A DNA stretch of 33,313 nucleotides from Chloroflexota bacterium (lineage in GTDB: Bacteria > Chloroflexota > Anaerolineae > DUEN01), in the NCBI GenBank assembly GCA_013152435.1, contig JAADGJ010000102.1, forward strand, positions 13,928 through 47,240. Reading direction: 5' to 3'. Position 1 is the stretch's first letter, and every line of letters begins with the position of its first letter. Below the pieces are notes generated by a model, which searched no databases, was not told the origin of the DNA, and saw nothing but the letters and a program-made list of their open reading frames with translations. This document shows positions 24,290-33,171 of this stretch, piece by piece. The position numbers and the translations under genes were made by a program.

Positions 24290-25765
24290 GTGCGAGATCG
24301 ATTCTCCATCGCAGGAAGGCCGCGGCTGTGGCTGGGGCTCATCGTGGTGTTTTATGTCATCCTCGCCAGCCTGTACGCGGTCTACACGCCCGCCTGGCAA
24401 TCCCCGGACGAGCCGGCTCATTACAACTACATTCGTCATCTGGCGGAGACCGGGCGTCCGCCCGTCCTGCGGATGGGGGATTACGACCAGGCATATCTGG
24501 AGGAGATCAAGGCGCGTCGATTCCCGCCGGATATGTCCATCGCCCCCATCCGCTACGAGTCTCATCAGCCACCCCTCTACTACCTGCTGGCCACGCCGAT
24601 CTATTGGATCGGCGGCGGCCGGCTGTTGCCCCTTCGGCTCTTCAGCGTCGCCCTTGGGGCCTGCCTTCTCCTCGTCACGTACCTCCTGATCCGCATGGTC
24701 TTTCCCCGGCGCGTTGACCTGGCGCTGGGGGGGACGGCCTTCGTCGCCTTTCTGCCCCAGCACGTGGCCATGAGCGCCGCCGTGAACAACGACATCCTGG
24801 CGGAGCTGATCCTGGCGGGGTGTGTGGTCCTGTCACTGGCCTACATGCGCGGCGGGGATGACGAGCAGACGGCTCGGGGGCAGTTGTTGAGCCTGAGCCT
24901 GCTGATGGGGTTGGGTTTCTGGACGAAGACCGCGGCATATCTGGCGCTTCCACTGGTGTTGTTGGCGATCCTCTGGCGGGGGATGACGAGCGGGCGGCTG
25001 CCGGGCCGACATCTCCTCTGGGGGCTGGGGCCTGGGTTGTTGCTGGGATTGCCCTGGTGGGCGCGCAACTGGATCGTGTACGGGCCGGGCGATGTGTTGG
25101 GCCTGCGGCGACACGGTGAGGTGGTGGTGGGGCAGCCGCGCACGGCGGAGTGGCTGGGGCAGATGGGGGCGCTCTCCTTCCTCCGCCAGGCGGCGGCGAC
25201 CACCTTCCGTAGCTTCTGGGGCCAGTTCGGCTGGATGGGCGTGCTCATGGACAGCCGCATCTACCTGGCGCTGGGCATCCTCAGCGGCATTGCCCTGGTG
25301 GGGTGTCTGTGGGCACTGTGGGCGTTGTTTCGCTCCGAGGAGCGGGCGGCTTATGGACAGCCGTTGGGATTCCTGTTCGCCTGGCTCCTGCTCACCGTGG
25401 CGGCCTACGTGTGGTACAACCTGACGTTCGTGCAGCATCAGGGGCGTTACCTGTTCCCGGCGCTGCCCGTCTGGGGGCTGTGTTTCGCGTTGGGGATGGA
25501 TCAGGCGCTACGGGCTCGGACCAGTCGGTGGCTGGCCGGCGGGTGGCTCGTCCTGGCCGCCGCGGCCGTTGGCGTGGGGCTCCTGAGCGGGCGTCTCCAT
25601 AAGTGGTTCATCGCCTTGAGCGGAGGGACGGGGATAGCGCTGGGTGTGAACGCCCTGCTGAACGGGAGACTACGCTGTTTGGGCTTGTTCCTGATCTATG
25701 TCGGATTAGGCGTCCTGGATCTGCTCGCTTTGTTCGGGTTCATCGTCCCGCAGCTCACGCGGTAA
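24290..25765 (+). CDS. GT-C-type membrane protein (DUF2142/ArnT-like glycosyltransferase)
   Basis: A 491-residue polytopic membrane protein with about 12 helices. The first extracytoplasmic loop carries SPDEPAHYNYIRHLAETGRPPVL (Asp40-Glu41), the acidic motif typical of GT-C glycosyltransferases and DUF2142 proteins that use lipid-linked sugars, followed by HQPPLYYLLATPIYW. Donor and acceptor are unknown. It starts at GTG 24290 behind a GGGGGGAGAG site. It follows the Thr-Pro-rich protein by 58 bases; glycosylating that Thr-rich stalk is an attractive but unproven idea. Confidence 0.8.
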   Translation: MRDRFSIAGRPRLWLGLIVVFYVILASLYAVYTPAWQSPDEPAHYNYIRHLAETGRPPVLRMGDYDQAYLEEIKARRFPPDMSIAPIRYESHQPPLYYLLATPIYWIGGGRLLPLRLFSVALGACLLLVTYLLIRMVFPRRVDLALGGTAFVAFLPQHVAMSAAVNNDILAELILAGCVVLSLAYMRGGDDEQTARGQLLSLSLLMGLGFWTKTAAYLALPLVLLAILWRGMTSGRLPGRHLLWGLGPGLLLGLPWWARNWIVYGPGDVLGLRRHGEVVVGQPRTAEWLGQMGALSFLRQAAATTFRSFWGQFGWMGVLMDSRIYLALGILSGIALVGCLWALWALFRSEERAAYGQPLGFLFAWLLLTVAAYVWYNLTFVQHQGRYLFPALPVWGLCFALGMDQALRARTSRWLAGGWLVLAAAAVGVGLLSGRLHKWFIALSGGTGIALGVNALLNGRLRCLGLFLIYVGLGVLDLLALFGFIVPQLTR

Positions 25766-25806
25766 CCTTTGCCGCCGCGCCTGGCAGCGCTACCTGTGCG
25801 AAAGGA

Positions 25807-25830
25807 AAAGGCCACCGATCGGTGGCCTTT
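25807..25830. terminator. Bidirectional terminator, perfect 24-base palindrome
   Basis: AAAGGCCACCGA and TCGGTGGCCTTT form a perfect palindrome with A-rich and T-rich ends. It stands between the convergent GT-C gene (ending 25765, plus) and the response regulator (ending 25883, minus), so it can stop transcription from both sides. Confidence 0.88.
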
Positions 25831-25882
25831 CTCGCTCCCCTCAACCGGCTAAGGACGGAGGTCTCTCCTCCGGACCCGTTGC

Positions 25883-26605
25883 CTATTCCCCCTGTTGATG
25901 CCGGAAATCCACGAATCGATATCCCACGCCGCGCTCGGTGAAGATGTAGCGCGGGTTGCTGGGGTCCGGCTCGATCTTTTTGCGCAGGTAGGTGATGTAC
26001 AGACGCAATAGCTGGTTCTCGTCCCGGTACTCTGGCCCCCATACCTTGCTGAGCAACTGATCGTGGGGGATGATCCAGCCTGCGTTCTGCACCAGGTGGT
26101 ACAGGAGGCGGTACTCCGTCGGCCGGAGGCTGATCCGCTTCCCCTCCACGATCACGTTTCTTCGTGGGAAATCGATGGTGAGGCGGTCGTCGATGACCAG
26201 AGGGCTGGTCTGGTCGACGGCGCCGGCCATATCCACCCGGCGGAGTACCGCGCGGATGCGGCTGGCCAGCTCGCGAGGGCTGAACGGCTTCGTGACGTAA
26301 TCGTCGGCGCCCAGGTCCAGGCCGCGAATGCGATCTTCCTCCTCAGATCGCACCGTCAGCATGATCACCGGCACCGTGGAGAACTCCCGGATGCGGGCCA
26401 GGGTCTCGAAGCCGTCCATCTCCGGCATGGCGACGTCCAGCAAGACCAGGTCTGGCAGGTCCTCGCGCACTTTATCCAGCGCCTCGAGGCCGTTATACGC
26501 CTCCGTCACGCGAAATCCCTCCAGCTCCAGGTTCATGCGCACGAAGCGGACCATGCGCTTCTCGTCGTCCACGACCAGAATCAGGGGATGCTCAGACACG
26601 GGCAT
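25883..26605 (-). CDS. OmpR/KdpE-type response regulator
   Basis: A 240-residue transcription factor. The receiver domain (1-122) has the acidic pair Asp13-Asp14, phospho-acceptor Asp57 in LLDVAMPE, Thr84 and Lys106 in VTKPFSP. The winged-helix DNA-binding domain (about 140-235) contains [17 protein letters not shown] and the recognition-helix region [32 protein letters not shown]. Target genes are unknown. It lies 14 bases downstream of the sensor kinase gene, so they form one two-component system. Confidence 0.93.
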   Translation of the reverse strand: MPVSEHPLILVVDDEKRMVRFVRMNLELEGFRVTEAYNGLEALDKVREDLPDLVLLDVAMPEMDGFETLARIREFSTVPVIMLTVRSEEEDRIRGLDLGADDYVTKPFSPRELASRIRAVLRRVDMAGAVDQTSPLVIDDRLTIDFPRRNVIVEGKRISLRPTEYRLLYHLVQNAGWIIPHDQLLSKVWGPEYRDENQLLRLYITYLRKKIEPDPSNPRYIFTERGVGYRFVDFRHQQGE

Positions 26606-26619
26606 ACGGGCAACCTCTC

Positions 26620-28188
26620 TCAGCGACGCGGCAGGGAGAAGAAGAACGTGCTGCCTTTCCCCGGCTCAGAGCGGAACCAGATGCGGCCGCCGTGGGCTTC
26701 GATCAGGGATTTGCACAGGAACAGCCCCAGGCCGGCCCCCTGGGTCTTGCGGCGCAGGCTGGAGTCCACGCGATAGAATCGCTGGAACAGCCGGCCCTGC
26801 TCCTCCGGCGGGATCCCAATCCCCTGATCGGCCACGTAGACGGTGACCGATTCCTCATCGGCCCACCCCCCGATGCGGATGATCCCGCCCTCTGGGGAAT
26901 ATTTGATGGCGTTGCTGATCAAGTTGTTCAGTACCTGTCGCAGCCGTTCCTCGTCGGCCAGCACGATCGGGAAATCGTCTGGGAAGTCCACCTCGAACTG
27001 ATGGCGGTCCGTCTGGGTCGAGAAGCGCTCGACGACCTGGCGTACCAGCCGGGGGATGTTCACATCGCCCAATTCCAGCTTGAGCACGCCCGCCTGAATG
27101 CGAGAGGCGTCCAGGAGGTTGTCGATCAGGGCGTTCAGCCGGTCGCTCTCCTCCTCGATGACGCGCAGCCCCTCTCGCAGCGTTTCCTCGTCCCAATGGG
27201 CATCCTCGCGGGCCAGCGTCGTGGCGTACCCCTTGATCAGCGCTACGGGGGTCTTCAATTCGTGGGAGATGACGGAGATGAAGGTGCTCTTCATCTCCTC
27301 GGCCTCCCGGTACCGCGTGATGTCCACCACGTTCACGATGATATTTCGGAGGTGGCCGGCCTCGTCCCATAGCGGAGTGTAGCGGACGCCCACCACGACG
27401 CGCGAGCCGCCGGACTTGGCCAGCTCCCCCTCCACGTACACGGTGCCCTGGCGCGGCAGCTCCTGCTCCACGTTCTCCATCTCGTGGAGGTCCCTTCCCG
27501 TCGCGTTCTGCAGCGCCAGCACCTTATGGTAAGGTTGTCCCAGCGCGTCCTCGCGAGACCAGCCGGTCATGCGCAGCAAGGCTCGGTTGATCATCTCGAT
27601 CCGGAGGTCGGGCTCCAGGATCATGATCCCGTCGGCCGAGTTCTCGATCACAGCGTCCAGTCGCTGCTTTTCGGCCACCAGTTCCGAGTACAGCCGGGCG
27701 TTGCGCACCGCGATGGCCGCTTGGGCTGCAAAGGCCGAGAGCAGTCGTCGGTCGTTGTGGGAGAAGGCCGCGCTCCCCGAACGGAAGAGATAGATAACCC
27801 CCAGCTGCTCCTCGTCGACGACCAGCGGCAGGGCGATCACCTGATCGAGGGGCATGCCGATCGCCGAGGCCACCGCCTGGAGGCGCAGCTCCAGGTCGGG
27901 AACGCGCCAGCCCGTGCGCCGCTGCAGGTCCACGAGTCGCGGGATGTCGGTCAGCAAGGGGGCGAAGCTGGATAGCAGGCGCGCGGGGATCCCATAGGAG
28001 GCCTTCACCACCAGGGAGCCATCGGCCTCGTGGAGGGCGATGATCCCCACCTCGGCCTCGACCATCTCGGCAGCGTAGGTCAGGATGAGCCGCAATACCG
28101 CGCCGAGTTCCAGCCGGGACGTCATCGCCCGGCTGATCTCCAGCAGATATTCTCTTTGGCGCAGTTGGTAAATCATTAAGGAGGACAT
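26620..28188 (-). CDS. Sensor histidine kinase with GAF and PAS domains
   Basis: A 522-residue cytosolic kinase; no membrane helix is seen. Order: GAF-like domain (about 25-165), PAS domain (about 175-290), HisKA with phospho-His309 in VISHELKTP, and HATPase (about 405-520) with N-box [12 protein letters not shown]1 [10 protein letters not shown] and G2 GAGLGLFL. The GAF and PAS domains suggest sensing of an internal small-molecule or redox/light cue; no ligand-binding residue can be named. The ATG at 28188 lies about three bases from the predicted transcription start, so the message may be leaderless. Confidence 0.92.
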   Translation of the reverse strand: MSSLMIYQLRQREYLLEISRAMTSRLELGAVLRLILTYAAEMVEAEVGIIALHEADGSLVVKASYGIPARLLSSFAPLLTDIPRLVDLQRRTGWRVPDLELRLQAVASAIGMPLDQVIALPLVVDEEQLGVIYLFRSGSAAFSHNDRRLLSAFAAQAAIAVRNARLYSELVAEKQRLDAVIENSADGIMILEPDLRIEMINRALLRMTGWSREDALGQPYHKVLALQNATGRDLHEMENVEQELPRQGTVYVEGELAKSGGSRVVVGVRYTPLWDEAGHLRNIIVNVVDITRYREAEEMKSTFISVISHELKTPVALIKGYATTLAREDAHWDEETLREGLRVIEEESDRLNALIDNLLDASRIQAGVLKLELGDVNIPRLVRQVVERFSTQTDRHQFEVDFPDDFPIVLADEERLRQVLNNLISNAIKYSPEGGIIRIGGWADEESVTVYVADQGIGIPPEEQGRLFQRFYRVDSSLRRKTQGAGLGLFLCKSLIEAHGGRIWFRSEPGKGSTFFFSLPRR

Positions 28189-28197
28189 TTCGCTACC

Positions 28198-28226
28198 ATA
28201 TTAGCGTACGCCGCACGGGTTGTCAA
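28198..28226 (-). promoter_or_regulatory. Consensus sigma70 promoter of the histidine kinase gene
   Basis: On the minus strand TTGACA (28221-28226), exactly 17 bases, then TAATAT (28198-28203). Predicted start is about 28191, only some three bases before the ATG (28188). Confidence 0.85.
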
Positions 28227-28241
28227 AGCCCTCGAGAGAAG

Positions 28242-28271
28242 TTGCCTCGTCCGGTCCCTATGTGGTATTAT
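28242..28271 (+). promoter_or_regulatory. Candidate promoter of rex
   Basis: -35 TTGCCT (28242-28247), an 18-base spacer and -10 TATTAT (28266-28271) give a leader of about 95 bases. No clear Rex operator (TTGTGAA-type inverted repeat) was found nearby. Confidence 0.6.
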
Positions 28272-28371
28272 CATAGCTGAGGAAACGCACAAAGAAAGCA
28301 CAAGTAGCGGACAAAAAACGCGATCCAACAAACTCCACGAAGTTCTCCCCCACGAAGAGGAGGCTCACCGA

Positions 28372-28989
28372 ATGGCGAAAGAAGCGGTCTCAGATATCAT
28401 CATAGGAAGGCTCCCCATCTACCTGCGTGAGTTGACCTACCTTGCGGAGGAGGGCCGGGAGATCACATCCTCACAGGAGCTCGGGGATCGACTTGGCATC
28501 AGCTCCGCGCAGATCCGCAAAGATCTCTCGCACTTCGGAGAGTTTGGAAAGCAGGGGACGGGATACCACATCGGGTTTCTGAGCGAGAAGCTGCGGGAGA
28601 TCCTCCAGGTGGATCGGGTGTGGGATGTGGTCCTGGTGGGAGCGGGATACCTGGGTCACGCGTTGGCCAACTATGGGGGATTCCTGGGCAAAGGGTTCAA
28701 CATCGTGGCCGTATTCGACAACGACCCTGAGAAGATCGGCCGCCCGTTGGGGCGTCTGATCGTGCAGGATAGCAAGGACCTGCCCCAGGCCATCAAGGAG
28801 AACCAGTGGCAGATCGCCATCCTGGCCGTGCCGGCCGCCGCCGCTCAGGAGGTCACCAATGTGTTGATCTCCTCCGGGATCCGGGCCATCCTCAACTACG
28901 CGCCCGTGATCCTGAACGTGCCGCCTGGGGTCCGGGTCCAGTACATCGATCCCGTGGTGGATCTGCAGCACATGACCTATTACCTGTGA
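28372..28989 (+). CDS. rex: Redox-sensing transcriptional repressor Rex
   Basis: A 205-residue dimeric repressor that leaves DNA when NADH rises relative to NAD+. N-terminal winged helix (about 5-75, with [22 protein letters not shown], the standard recognition region) and a Rossmann domain with [13 protein letters not shown] (86-98) and the adenosine-ribose Asp116 in [12 protein letters not shown]. The C-terminal helix that swaps between subunits is present ([11 protein letters not shown]). GAGGAGG lies eight bases before the ATG. Divergent from the sensor kinase gene. Confidence 0.96.
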   Translation: MAKEAVSDIIIGRLPIYLRELTYLAEEGREITSSQELGDRLGISSAQIRKDLSHFGEFGKQGTGYHIGFLSEKLREILQVDRVWDVVLVGAGYLGHALANYGGFLGKGFNIVAVFDNDPEKIGRPLGRLIVQDSKDLPQAIKENQWQIAILAVPAAAAQEVTNVLISSGIRAILNYAPVILNVPPGVRVQYIDPVVDLQHMTYYL

Positions 28990-28997
28990 GGTCTGGG

Positions 28998-29038
28998 GCC
29001 GGGTGAGGGGATCTTCCTTGCCCGGCTCTTCTCCTTTC
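28998..29038 (+). terminator. Terminator after rex
   Basis: GCCGGG (28998-29003) and CCCGGC (29021-29026) with inner GG/CC pairs, followed by a pyrimidine- and T-rich run TCTTCTCCTTTCT. Stops rex transcription before the convergent queG gene. Confidence 0.65.
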
Positions 29039-29136
29039 TCCCCATTGTCCTCCCATCTCGTCCGTAGCCTGTTCGCGACCCCTCCTGCCCGTAAGCTGGG
29101 GCTTGGAGATCCCAGCCTGGGTTCGTCCACTTGATC

Positions 29137-30312
29137 TTATGTCGATATGCCCAGTGCCTGCCGGATCTCCTTCTGGGCGAAGGGGTCGCCCTCGGTGGCC
29201 AGCGCCTGGGATAAGGCCCCTCTCGCCGCGCTTCCCCCGATGCGGCCCAATGCCCAGGCCGCATGCCCTCGGATCAGCGGCTCGGGGTCGTGCAGGGCGC
29301 GAATCAAGGCCGGCACCGCGATGGGATCTCCCCAATTACCGATCGCGACGCACACGTTGCGAAGCAGCCCGCGCCTTTTGGCCCGAGCGATCGGGGTGCG
29401 TCGAAACCTCCTTCGGAACCCCTCCTCGTCCAGGGCCAGCAGCTCCAAGAGCGGCGGGCACCACCGCCTCAGATCCTCGGGAGAGGGCTCCGTCCGAGCG
29501 CGCGGCCCCGACCAGGGGCAGACGATCTGACATATGTCGCAGCCGAAGATCCAGTTGCCCATCAGCGGCCGCAGCTCGTGAGGGATCGCCCCGCGCAGCT
29601 CGATGGTCAGATAGGAGATGCAGCGACGGGCATCCAGCACGTACGCGTCGGCGAAGGCCTGGGTGGGACAGCGATCCAGGCAGCGCGTGCATCGGCCGCA
29701 GGTGCCGATCCGGTCGTCCGCCAGGCGCCAGGAGGGGATCTGTGACGGAAGCTCCTGTAGCTCGGGGGGAGGGTCCGGCTCCAGCGCCTCGGGGATCAGC
29801 ATGACGCTCAGGAACAGCCACGAGCCGAGGGCGGGGTGGATCAGGCAGGTATTCCGCCCGATGAATCCCATCCCGGCCTGCATCGCCCAGTCGCGCTCCA
29901 GTACCGGGCCGGTGTCCACATAGCATCGGGCGCGATCCGTGCGCCCGGTCTCCTCGCGCAGGAAGGCGTCCAGCTCGAAGAGGCGGGGCCGAATCCAGTC
30001 GTGGTAGTCCGGCCCCCAGGCGTAGGCGGCGATCAGCCCTCGCGAGGGATCCTGGCGGATGGCAGCGGGCAGGCGCGGCGCCGGGTAGCGGGTGCCCAGG
30101 GCGACCACGGAGCGCGCCTCCGGCAGGACGCGGCGTGGATCCAGGCGTCGCTCCACATCTCGCGCCATGTAGGCCATCTCGCCGTGGTACCCGCGTGCCA
30201 GCCACTGGATCAGCGCGTCGGCGTGAGGCGCCCGGCCGGCCTCGGCGATCCGTACCAGGTCGAATCCCAGCTCGCGGGCCCGCTCCTTGAAGCGCTCCGT
30301 CAGCGTGGCCAT
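29137..30312 (-). CDS. queG: Epoxyqueuosine reductase
   Basis: A 391-residue cobalamin- and Fe-S-dependent enzyme performing the last step of queuosine formation in tRNA. Catalytic region YVDTGPVLERDWA (131-143, Asp133), then MGFIGRNTCLI. Two 4Fe-4S sites: C-x2-C-x2-C-x3-C at Cys205-215 (CGRCTRCLDRCP) and Cys258, 261, 265 with the other conserved Cys231. The C-terminal 80 residues form HEAT-like repeats (HDPEPLIRGHAAWALGRIGG). Its ATG directly follows the stop codon of the ASCH gene, so the two are co-translated. No other queuosine genes are in the window. Confidence 0.95.
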   Translation of the reverse strand: MATLTERFKERARELGFDLVRIAEAGRAPHADALIQWLARGYHGEMAYMARDVERRLDPRRVLPEARSVVALGTRYPAPRLPAAIRQDPSRGLIAAYAWGPDYHDWIRPRLFELDAFLREETGRTDRARCYVDTGPVLERDWAMQAGMGFIGRNTCLIHPALGSWLFLSVMLIPEALEPDPPPELQELPSQIPSWRLADDRIGTCGRCTRCLDRCPTQAFADAYVLDARRCISYLTIELRGAIPHELRPLMGNWIFGCDICQIVCPWSGPRARTEPSPEDLRRWCPPLLELLALDEEGFRRRFRRTPIARAKRRGLLRNVCVAIGNWGDPIAVPALIRALHDPEPLIRGHAAWALGRIGGSAARGALSQALATEGDPFAQKEIRQALGIST

Positions 30313-30687
30313 TTATCCCTCGTCCTCGCGCTCGTGAGGTTCCGGCGCTGGCTCGATCTCCAGTGCCACCACGCCCAGAGCCTCCTTTTCCGGAGGGTAG
30401 ATGGCCCGCAGCGCCCGTTCCAACTCCCCCGCGTCCATGCCGGGGGCGATGGCCTCGGCTGGCTCGTGGGCCAGCAGCGCCTGGAAGTTGGGGTAGTGGG
30501 CGATGCGACGAATGCGGTAGAGGTGCTCGTCATTCAATCGCAGGAAGTCTCCCTCTCGTAGCCGCCGGATGTTCGCGTAAGCGACCCGGACCTCGATCGT
30601 CTTACGGCCGGACAGGATCTCCTTCAGGTATTCGGGGCGTATCCAGAGCGTCTTCACGCGCGGTCCGCCGGAGGCTCTCTCGTTCAT
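30313..30687 (-). CDS. ASCH-domain protein
   Basis: A 124-residue protein whose core (about 11-105) matches the ASCH fold: KTLWIRPEYLKEILSGRKTIEVRVAYANIRRLREGDFLRLND, then RIRRIAHYPNFQALLAHEPAEAIAPGM. ASCH domains are PUA-like and thought to bind RNA; some act on modified nucleosides. The pairing with queG hints at a tRNA-related role but this is inference. The Glu-rich C-terminus is probably unstructured. Start ATG follows a weak AGGGAACAC site. Confidence 0.85.
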   Translation of the reverse strand: MNERASGGPRVKTLWIRPEYLKEILSGRKTIEVRVAYANIRRLREGDFLRLNDEHLYRIRRIAHYPNFQALLAHEPAEAIAPGMDAGELERALRAIYPPEKEALGVVALEIEPAPEPHEREDEG

Positions 30688-30736
30688 GGTGTGTTCCCTC
30701 GGCTCAAGGAGCTTGTCCTTTCATCCTTCACAACGG

Positions 30737-30764
30737 ATTGTAGCACACGCCGTGGATAGCCCAA
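30737..30764 (-). promoter_or_regulatory. Candidate promoter of the ASCH-queG operon
   Basis: On the minus strand TTGGGC (30759-30764), 16-base spacer, TACAAT (30737-30742). Transcription would begin about 43 bases before the ASCH ATG. Its -35 box lies inside the inverted repeat at 30753-30775. Confidence 0.6.
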
Positions 30765-30775
30765 AAGGGTATCCA
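30753..30775. promoter_or_regulatory. Inverted repeat over a -35 box, possible operator
   Basis: TGGATAGCCC (30753-30762), AAAA, GGGTATCCA (30767-30775) form a nearly perfect inverted repeat with one unpaired G. It covers the -35 box of the minus-strand promoter, a usual repressor position. No regulator gene is adjacent, so the binding protein is unknown; it could also be a simple hairpin. Confidence 0.45.
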
Positions 30776-30854
30776 ATAGAGATGCGACGGGGAGCATTGA
30801 AGGGCGCAGTCCCTCAAACCATTTGGATCCGCCATCCTAGTGGAAAGGAGACGT

Positions 30855-30883
30855 TTGAGGGTCAGTCCGATTTGATATACAAT
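30855..30883 (+). promoter_or_regulatory. Promoter of the ABC binding-protein gene
   Basis: -35 TTGAGG (30855-30860), 17-base spacer, -10 TACAAT (30878-30883, within TATACAAT). An in-frame ATG at 30882 falls inside the -10 box and so cannot be the start; this supports the start at 30930 or 30936. Confidence 0.72.
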
Positions 30884-30929
30884 GATGCCCGTGGGTAGGG
30901 AGCCCTTCACAGCGCGCGCAAAGGAGCGT

Positions 30930-32219
30930 ATGAGAATGGAGCGGAAACGGGCTGCTTGGACCGTGTGGTTGCTGGCGATCGTCATCGCGCTGATCGCCGT
31001 TGGCTGTGGCCGTCGCCGGGCGACGCCTACGCCGGAGCCGGTGACGTTGCGCTTCGCCTTCCGACAGAACATCGCCGACTATGAGACGTTGGCGGGACAG
31101 TTTCAGCAGGAGCACCCCGGGATCACCATCGAGTTGGTCCCCATCAACCCCATTCGCGGCGGGCTGAAGTCCATCGAGGGGCGTGAGATCGATGTGCTTC
31201 GATGGAGCCAGGACTTCCTGACGCCCGAACGCCTGGATCAGCTGGTCTCCCTGGACGAGATCATACTGGTGGATGAGACGTTCCCGCACGATGATATGGT
31301 CCGGGGCGCCTTGCGGACGCTCCAGCATCAGGGGGTGCAGTGGGGCATCCCCGCTGGGCTTGATTTCGTGGTCGCGTACTACAACGCGCCCCGGTTCGAT
31401 CGCTTCGGGGTGACGCCGCCTACGGCGGATTGGTCACTGGATGATTTCCTGGCCGCGGCCGTCGCCGTCCATAACACCGAGGGTTTAAGCGGCGGGGCGG
31501 ATTTCACCTACGGCTTCTGCAGCGAGCCCGACCAGGGTGACCCGATCTTCTTCACGTACCTCTTCGGCGGACGGCTGTTCGACGATCTGTCCGATCCCAC
31601 TTATCCCACGCTGGACGATCCGGCCAACGTGGAGGCCGTGCAGTGGTATGCCAACCTCCATCTGCAGTACGGCGTGATGCCCGATCCGGACGAGCTTCGT
31701 CGGTACTTCCCGCGTGGCCGGATCTACGAGGCGATCGTGCGTGGCAAGTGTGGCCTGTGGCTGGGGCGATACTCGGACCGCGGTGGCAAGGCATGGGGAT
31801 TCGAGTGGCAGAGCGAGGGGGTGATGCTCCCCCTGCCGCGCGGCCGGGCATCGTTCACGCTGATCTGGGTGGATGGCTACTTCCTCTTCGCCCAGTCTCA
31901 GCATCGCCAGGAGGCCTGGGAGTGGATCCGCTTCCTGCTCGATCACCAGGAGGCGGCAGGGCAGATGGCTCCTCCCCTGCAAACTCAGGTGCAATCCCCA
32001 GAGTACGCGGATCGCGTGGGGGAGAGCGTCGCGGGGATCGCCCGCTCGCTGGCCTCGAACCCCGTTTTCGTGCCGGCCGTCCTGGATCCGGCTCTGGGCG
32101 ACGTGGTCGACCTTTACACGGACGCGGTGGTGAAAGTATTGAAGGGTGATGCGGAGGCGCTGGATGCTCTGACGGAGGCGCAGGCCCGGGCCAAGACGCT
32201 GTTCGGTGGCAGGGAGTGA
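30930..32219 (+). CDS. Sugar-type ABC transporter substrate-binding lipoprotein
   Basis: A 429-residue lipoprotein: charged MRMERKRA start, hydrophobic stretch, lipobox LIAVGC, then a short Thr-Pro linker. The mature part reads as a family 1 (MalE/UgpB-like) binding protein: LRFAFRQNIADYETLAGQFQQEHPGITIELVPI, WGIPAGLDFVVAYYNAPRFDRFGVTPP, LDDFLAAAVAVHN and a C-terminal region of helices. The ligand is unknown. AAGGAG precedes ATG 30930 by three bases and ATG 30936 by nine; the latter may be the real start. No permease or ATPase gene is beside it. It converges on the SDR gene with 24 bases between. Confidence 0.87.
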   Translation: MRMERKRAAWTVWLLAIVIALIAVGCGRRRATPTPEPVTLRFAFRQNIADYETLAGQFQQEHPGITIELVPINPIRGGLKSIEGREIDVLRWSQDFLTPERLDQLVSLDEIILVDETFPHDDMVRGALRTLQHQGVQWGIPAGLDFVVAYYNAPRFDRFGVTPPTADWSLDDFLAAAVAVHNTEGLSGGADFTYGFCSEPDQGDPIFFTYLFGGRLFDDLSDPTYPTLDDPANVEAVQWYANLHLQYGVMPDPDELRRYFPRGRIYEAIVRGKCGLWLGRYSDRGGKAWGFEWQSEGVMLPLPRGRASFTLIWVDGYFLFAQSQHRQEAWEWIRFLLDHQEAAGQMAPPLQTQVQSPEYADRVGESVAGIARSLASNPVFVPAVLDPALGDVVDLYTDAVVKVLKGDAEALDALTEAQARAKTLFGGRE

Positions 32220-32243
32220 TCGGCCGCACCCCCGCCGCGATCG

Positions 32244-33041
32244 TCATTCCGTGCGCGGCGCCTGGACGTCCGGCGGGGGATTCCAGGCCAATTGTGCCGT
32301 CGTGCCGCCGTCCAGATAGATCACCTGCCCCGTCATCCAGGCGGCCGCATCCGAGCACAGGTACACGATGAGCCCGGCGACGTCCCGTGGGGTGCCCACT
32401 CGCCCGATGGGGATCGTGGGCCCGAACCGCTCCGGCGAATACCCCGGCGATTCCCAGTAGCGCTCCACCTCCACCACGCCGGGCGCCACCGCGTTCACCG
32501 TGATCCCATAAGGAGCCATCTCCAGCGCCATCACGCGCGTCATGCTGTCGATGCCGCCCTTGGTGGCCGCGTAGTGGGCGTGGTGAGGGACGGCGTAACG
32601 TCCCTGCACGGATGAGAGGTTCACGATGCGGCCGCGCACGCCGTGGTCGACCATGAATCGCGCGGCCGCCTGGGCCAGGAAGAACATCCCCTTCAGGTTG
32701 GTGGCATGGGTGCGATCCCACAGCTCCTCGTCCACCTCCAGAAACGGCCGGGGGATCGTGATGCCGCTGTTGTTGATCAGGATGTCCAGCCCTCCCAATT
32801 GTTGTACGGCCGCGCGGATGAGCCGGGCGCGGTCCTCCGGACGGGAGACGTCCGCCTGCACGGCGATAGCCCGCCGCCCGAGCGCCCGCGCTCGTGCGAC
32901 CACCTCCTCTGCTCCCGTGGCCGTGCGGCGGTAATTGGCCACGATGTCGGCGCCCGCCTCCGCCAGCCCCAGGGCGACCCCGTGGCCGATGCCGCGCCCC
33001 GCCCCCGTGATGATGGCGACCTTTCCCTCCAAGATTCCCAT
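32244..33041 (-). CDS. SDR-family oxidoreductase (FabG-like)
   Basis: A 265-residue classical short-chain dehydrogenase. Cofactor motif TGAGRGIG (12-19), NNSG (90-93, in place of the usual NNAG), catalytic Ser143 or 144 in NLSSVQG, and YxxxK with Tyr157 and Lys161. The C-terminal VIYLDGG block is standard. Tyr37 and Arg38-39 after the second strand suggest NADP(H) preference. The substrate is unknown; FabG-like and glucose dehydrogenase-like enzymes share this profile. AGGAGG lies seven bases before the ATG. The last 20 residues form a proline-rich tail. Confidence 0.9.
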   Translation of the reverse strand: MGILEGKVAIITGAGRGIGHGVALGLAEAGADIVANYRRTATGAEEVVARARALGRRAIAVQADVSRPEDRARLIRAAVQQLGGLDILINNSGITIPRPFLEVDEELWDRTHATNLKGMFFLAQAAARFMVDHGVRGRIVNLSSVQGRYAVPHHAHYAATKGGIDSMTRVMALEMAPYGITVNAVAPGVVEVERYWESPGYSPERFGPTIPIGRVGTPRDVAGLIVYLCSDAAAWMTGQVIYLDGGTTAQLAWNPPPDVQAPRTE

Positions 33042-33141
33042 TCCAGATCCTCCTATGAATTTCCAGACTGTGGATGCGTGTGCGTTTTCAGCAGCGCCCC
33101 GCGGGCGGTTCCGTGTCGTGCCGCCGCACTCCCTCGCCGGC

Positions 33142-33171
33142 AGTATATCGGATCGGGATGCGACGTGTCAA
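33142..33171 (-). promoter_or_regulatory. Consensus promoter of the SDR gene
   Basis: On the minus strand TTGACA (33166-33171), 18-base spacer, TATACT (33142-33147); start near 33135 with a leader of about 94 bases. The rest of 33042-33286 shows no gene or other clear feature. Confidence 0.75.

Noticed and set aside
28272-28371. Rex autoregulatory operator
   Set aside because: A TTGTGAA-type inverted repeat was looked for, but only scattered half-matches (ACAA) were seen.
30686-30898. Small plus-strand frame of 70 codons between the ASCH and ABC genes
   Set aside because: It overlaps the two divergent promoters and the inverted repeat and has no ribosome-binding site or domain.
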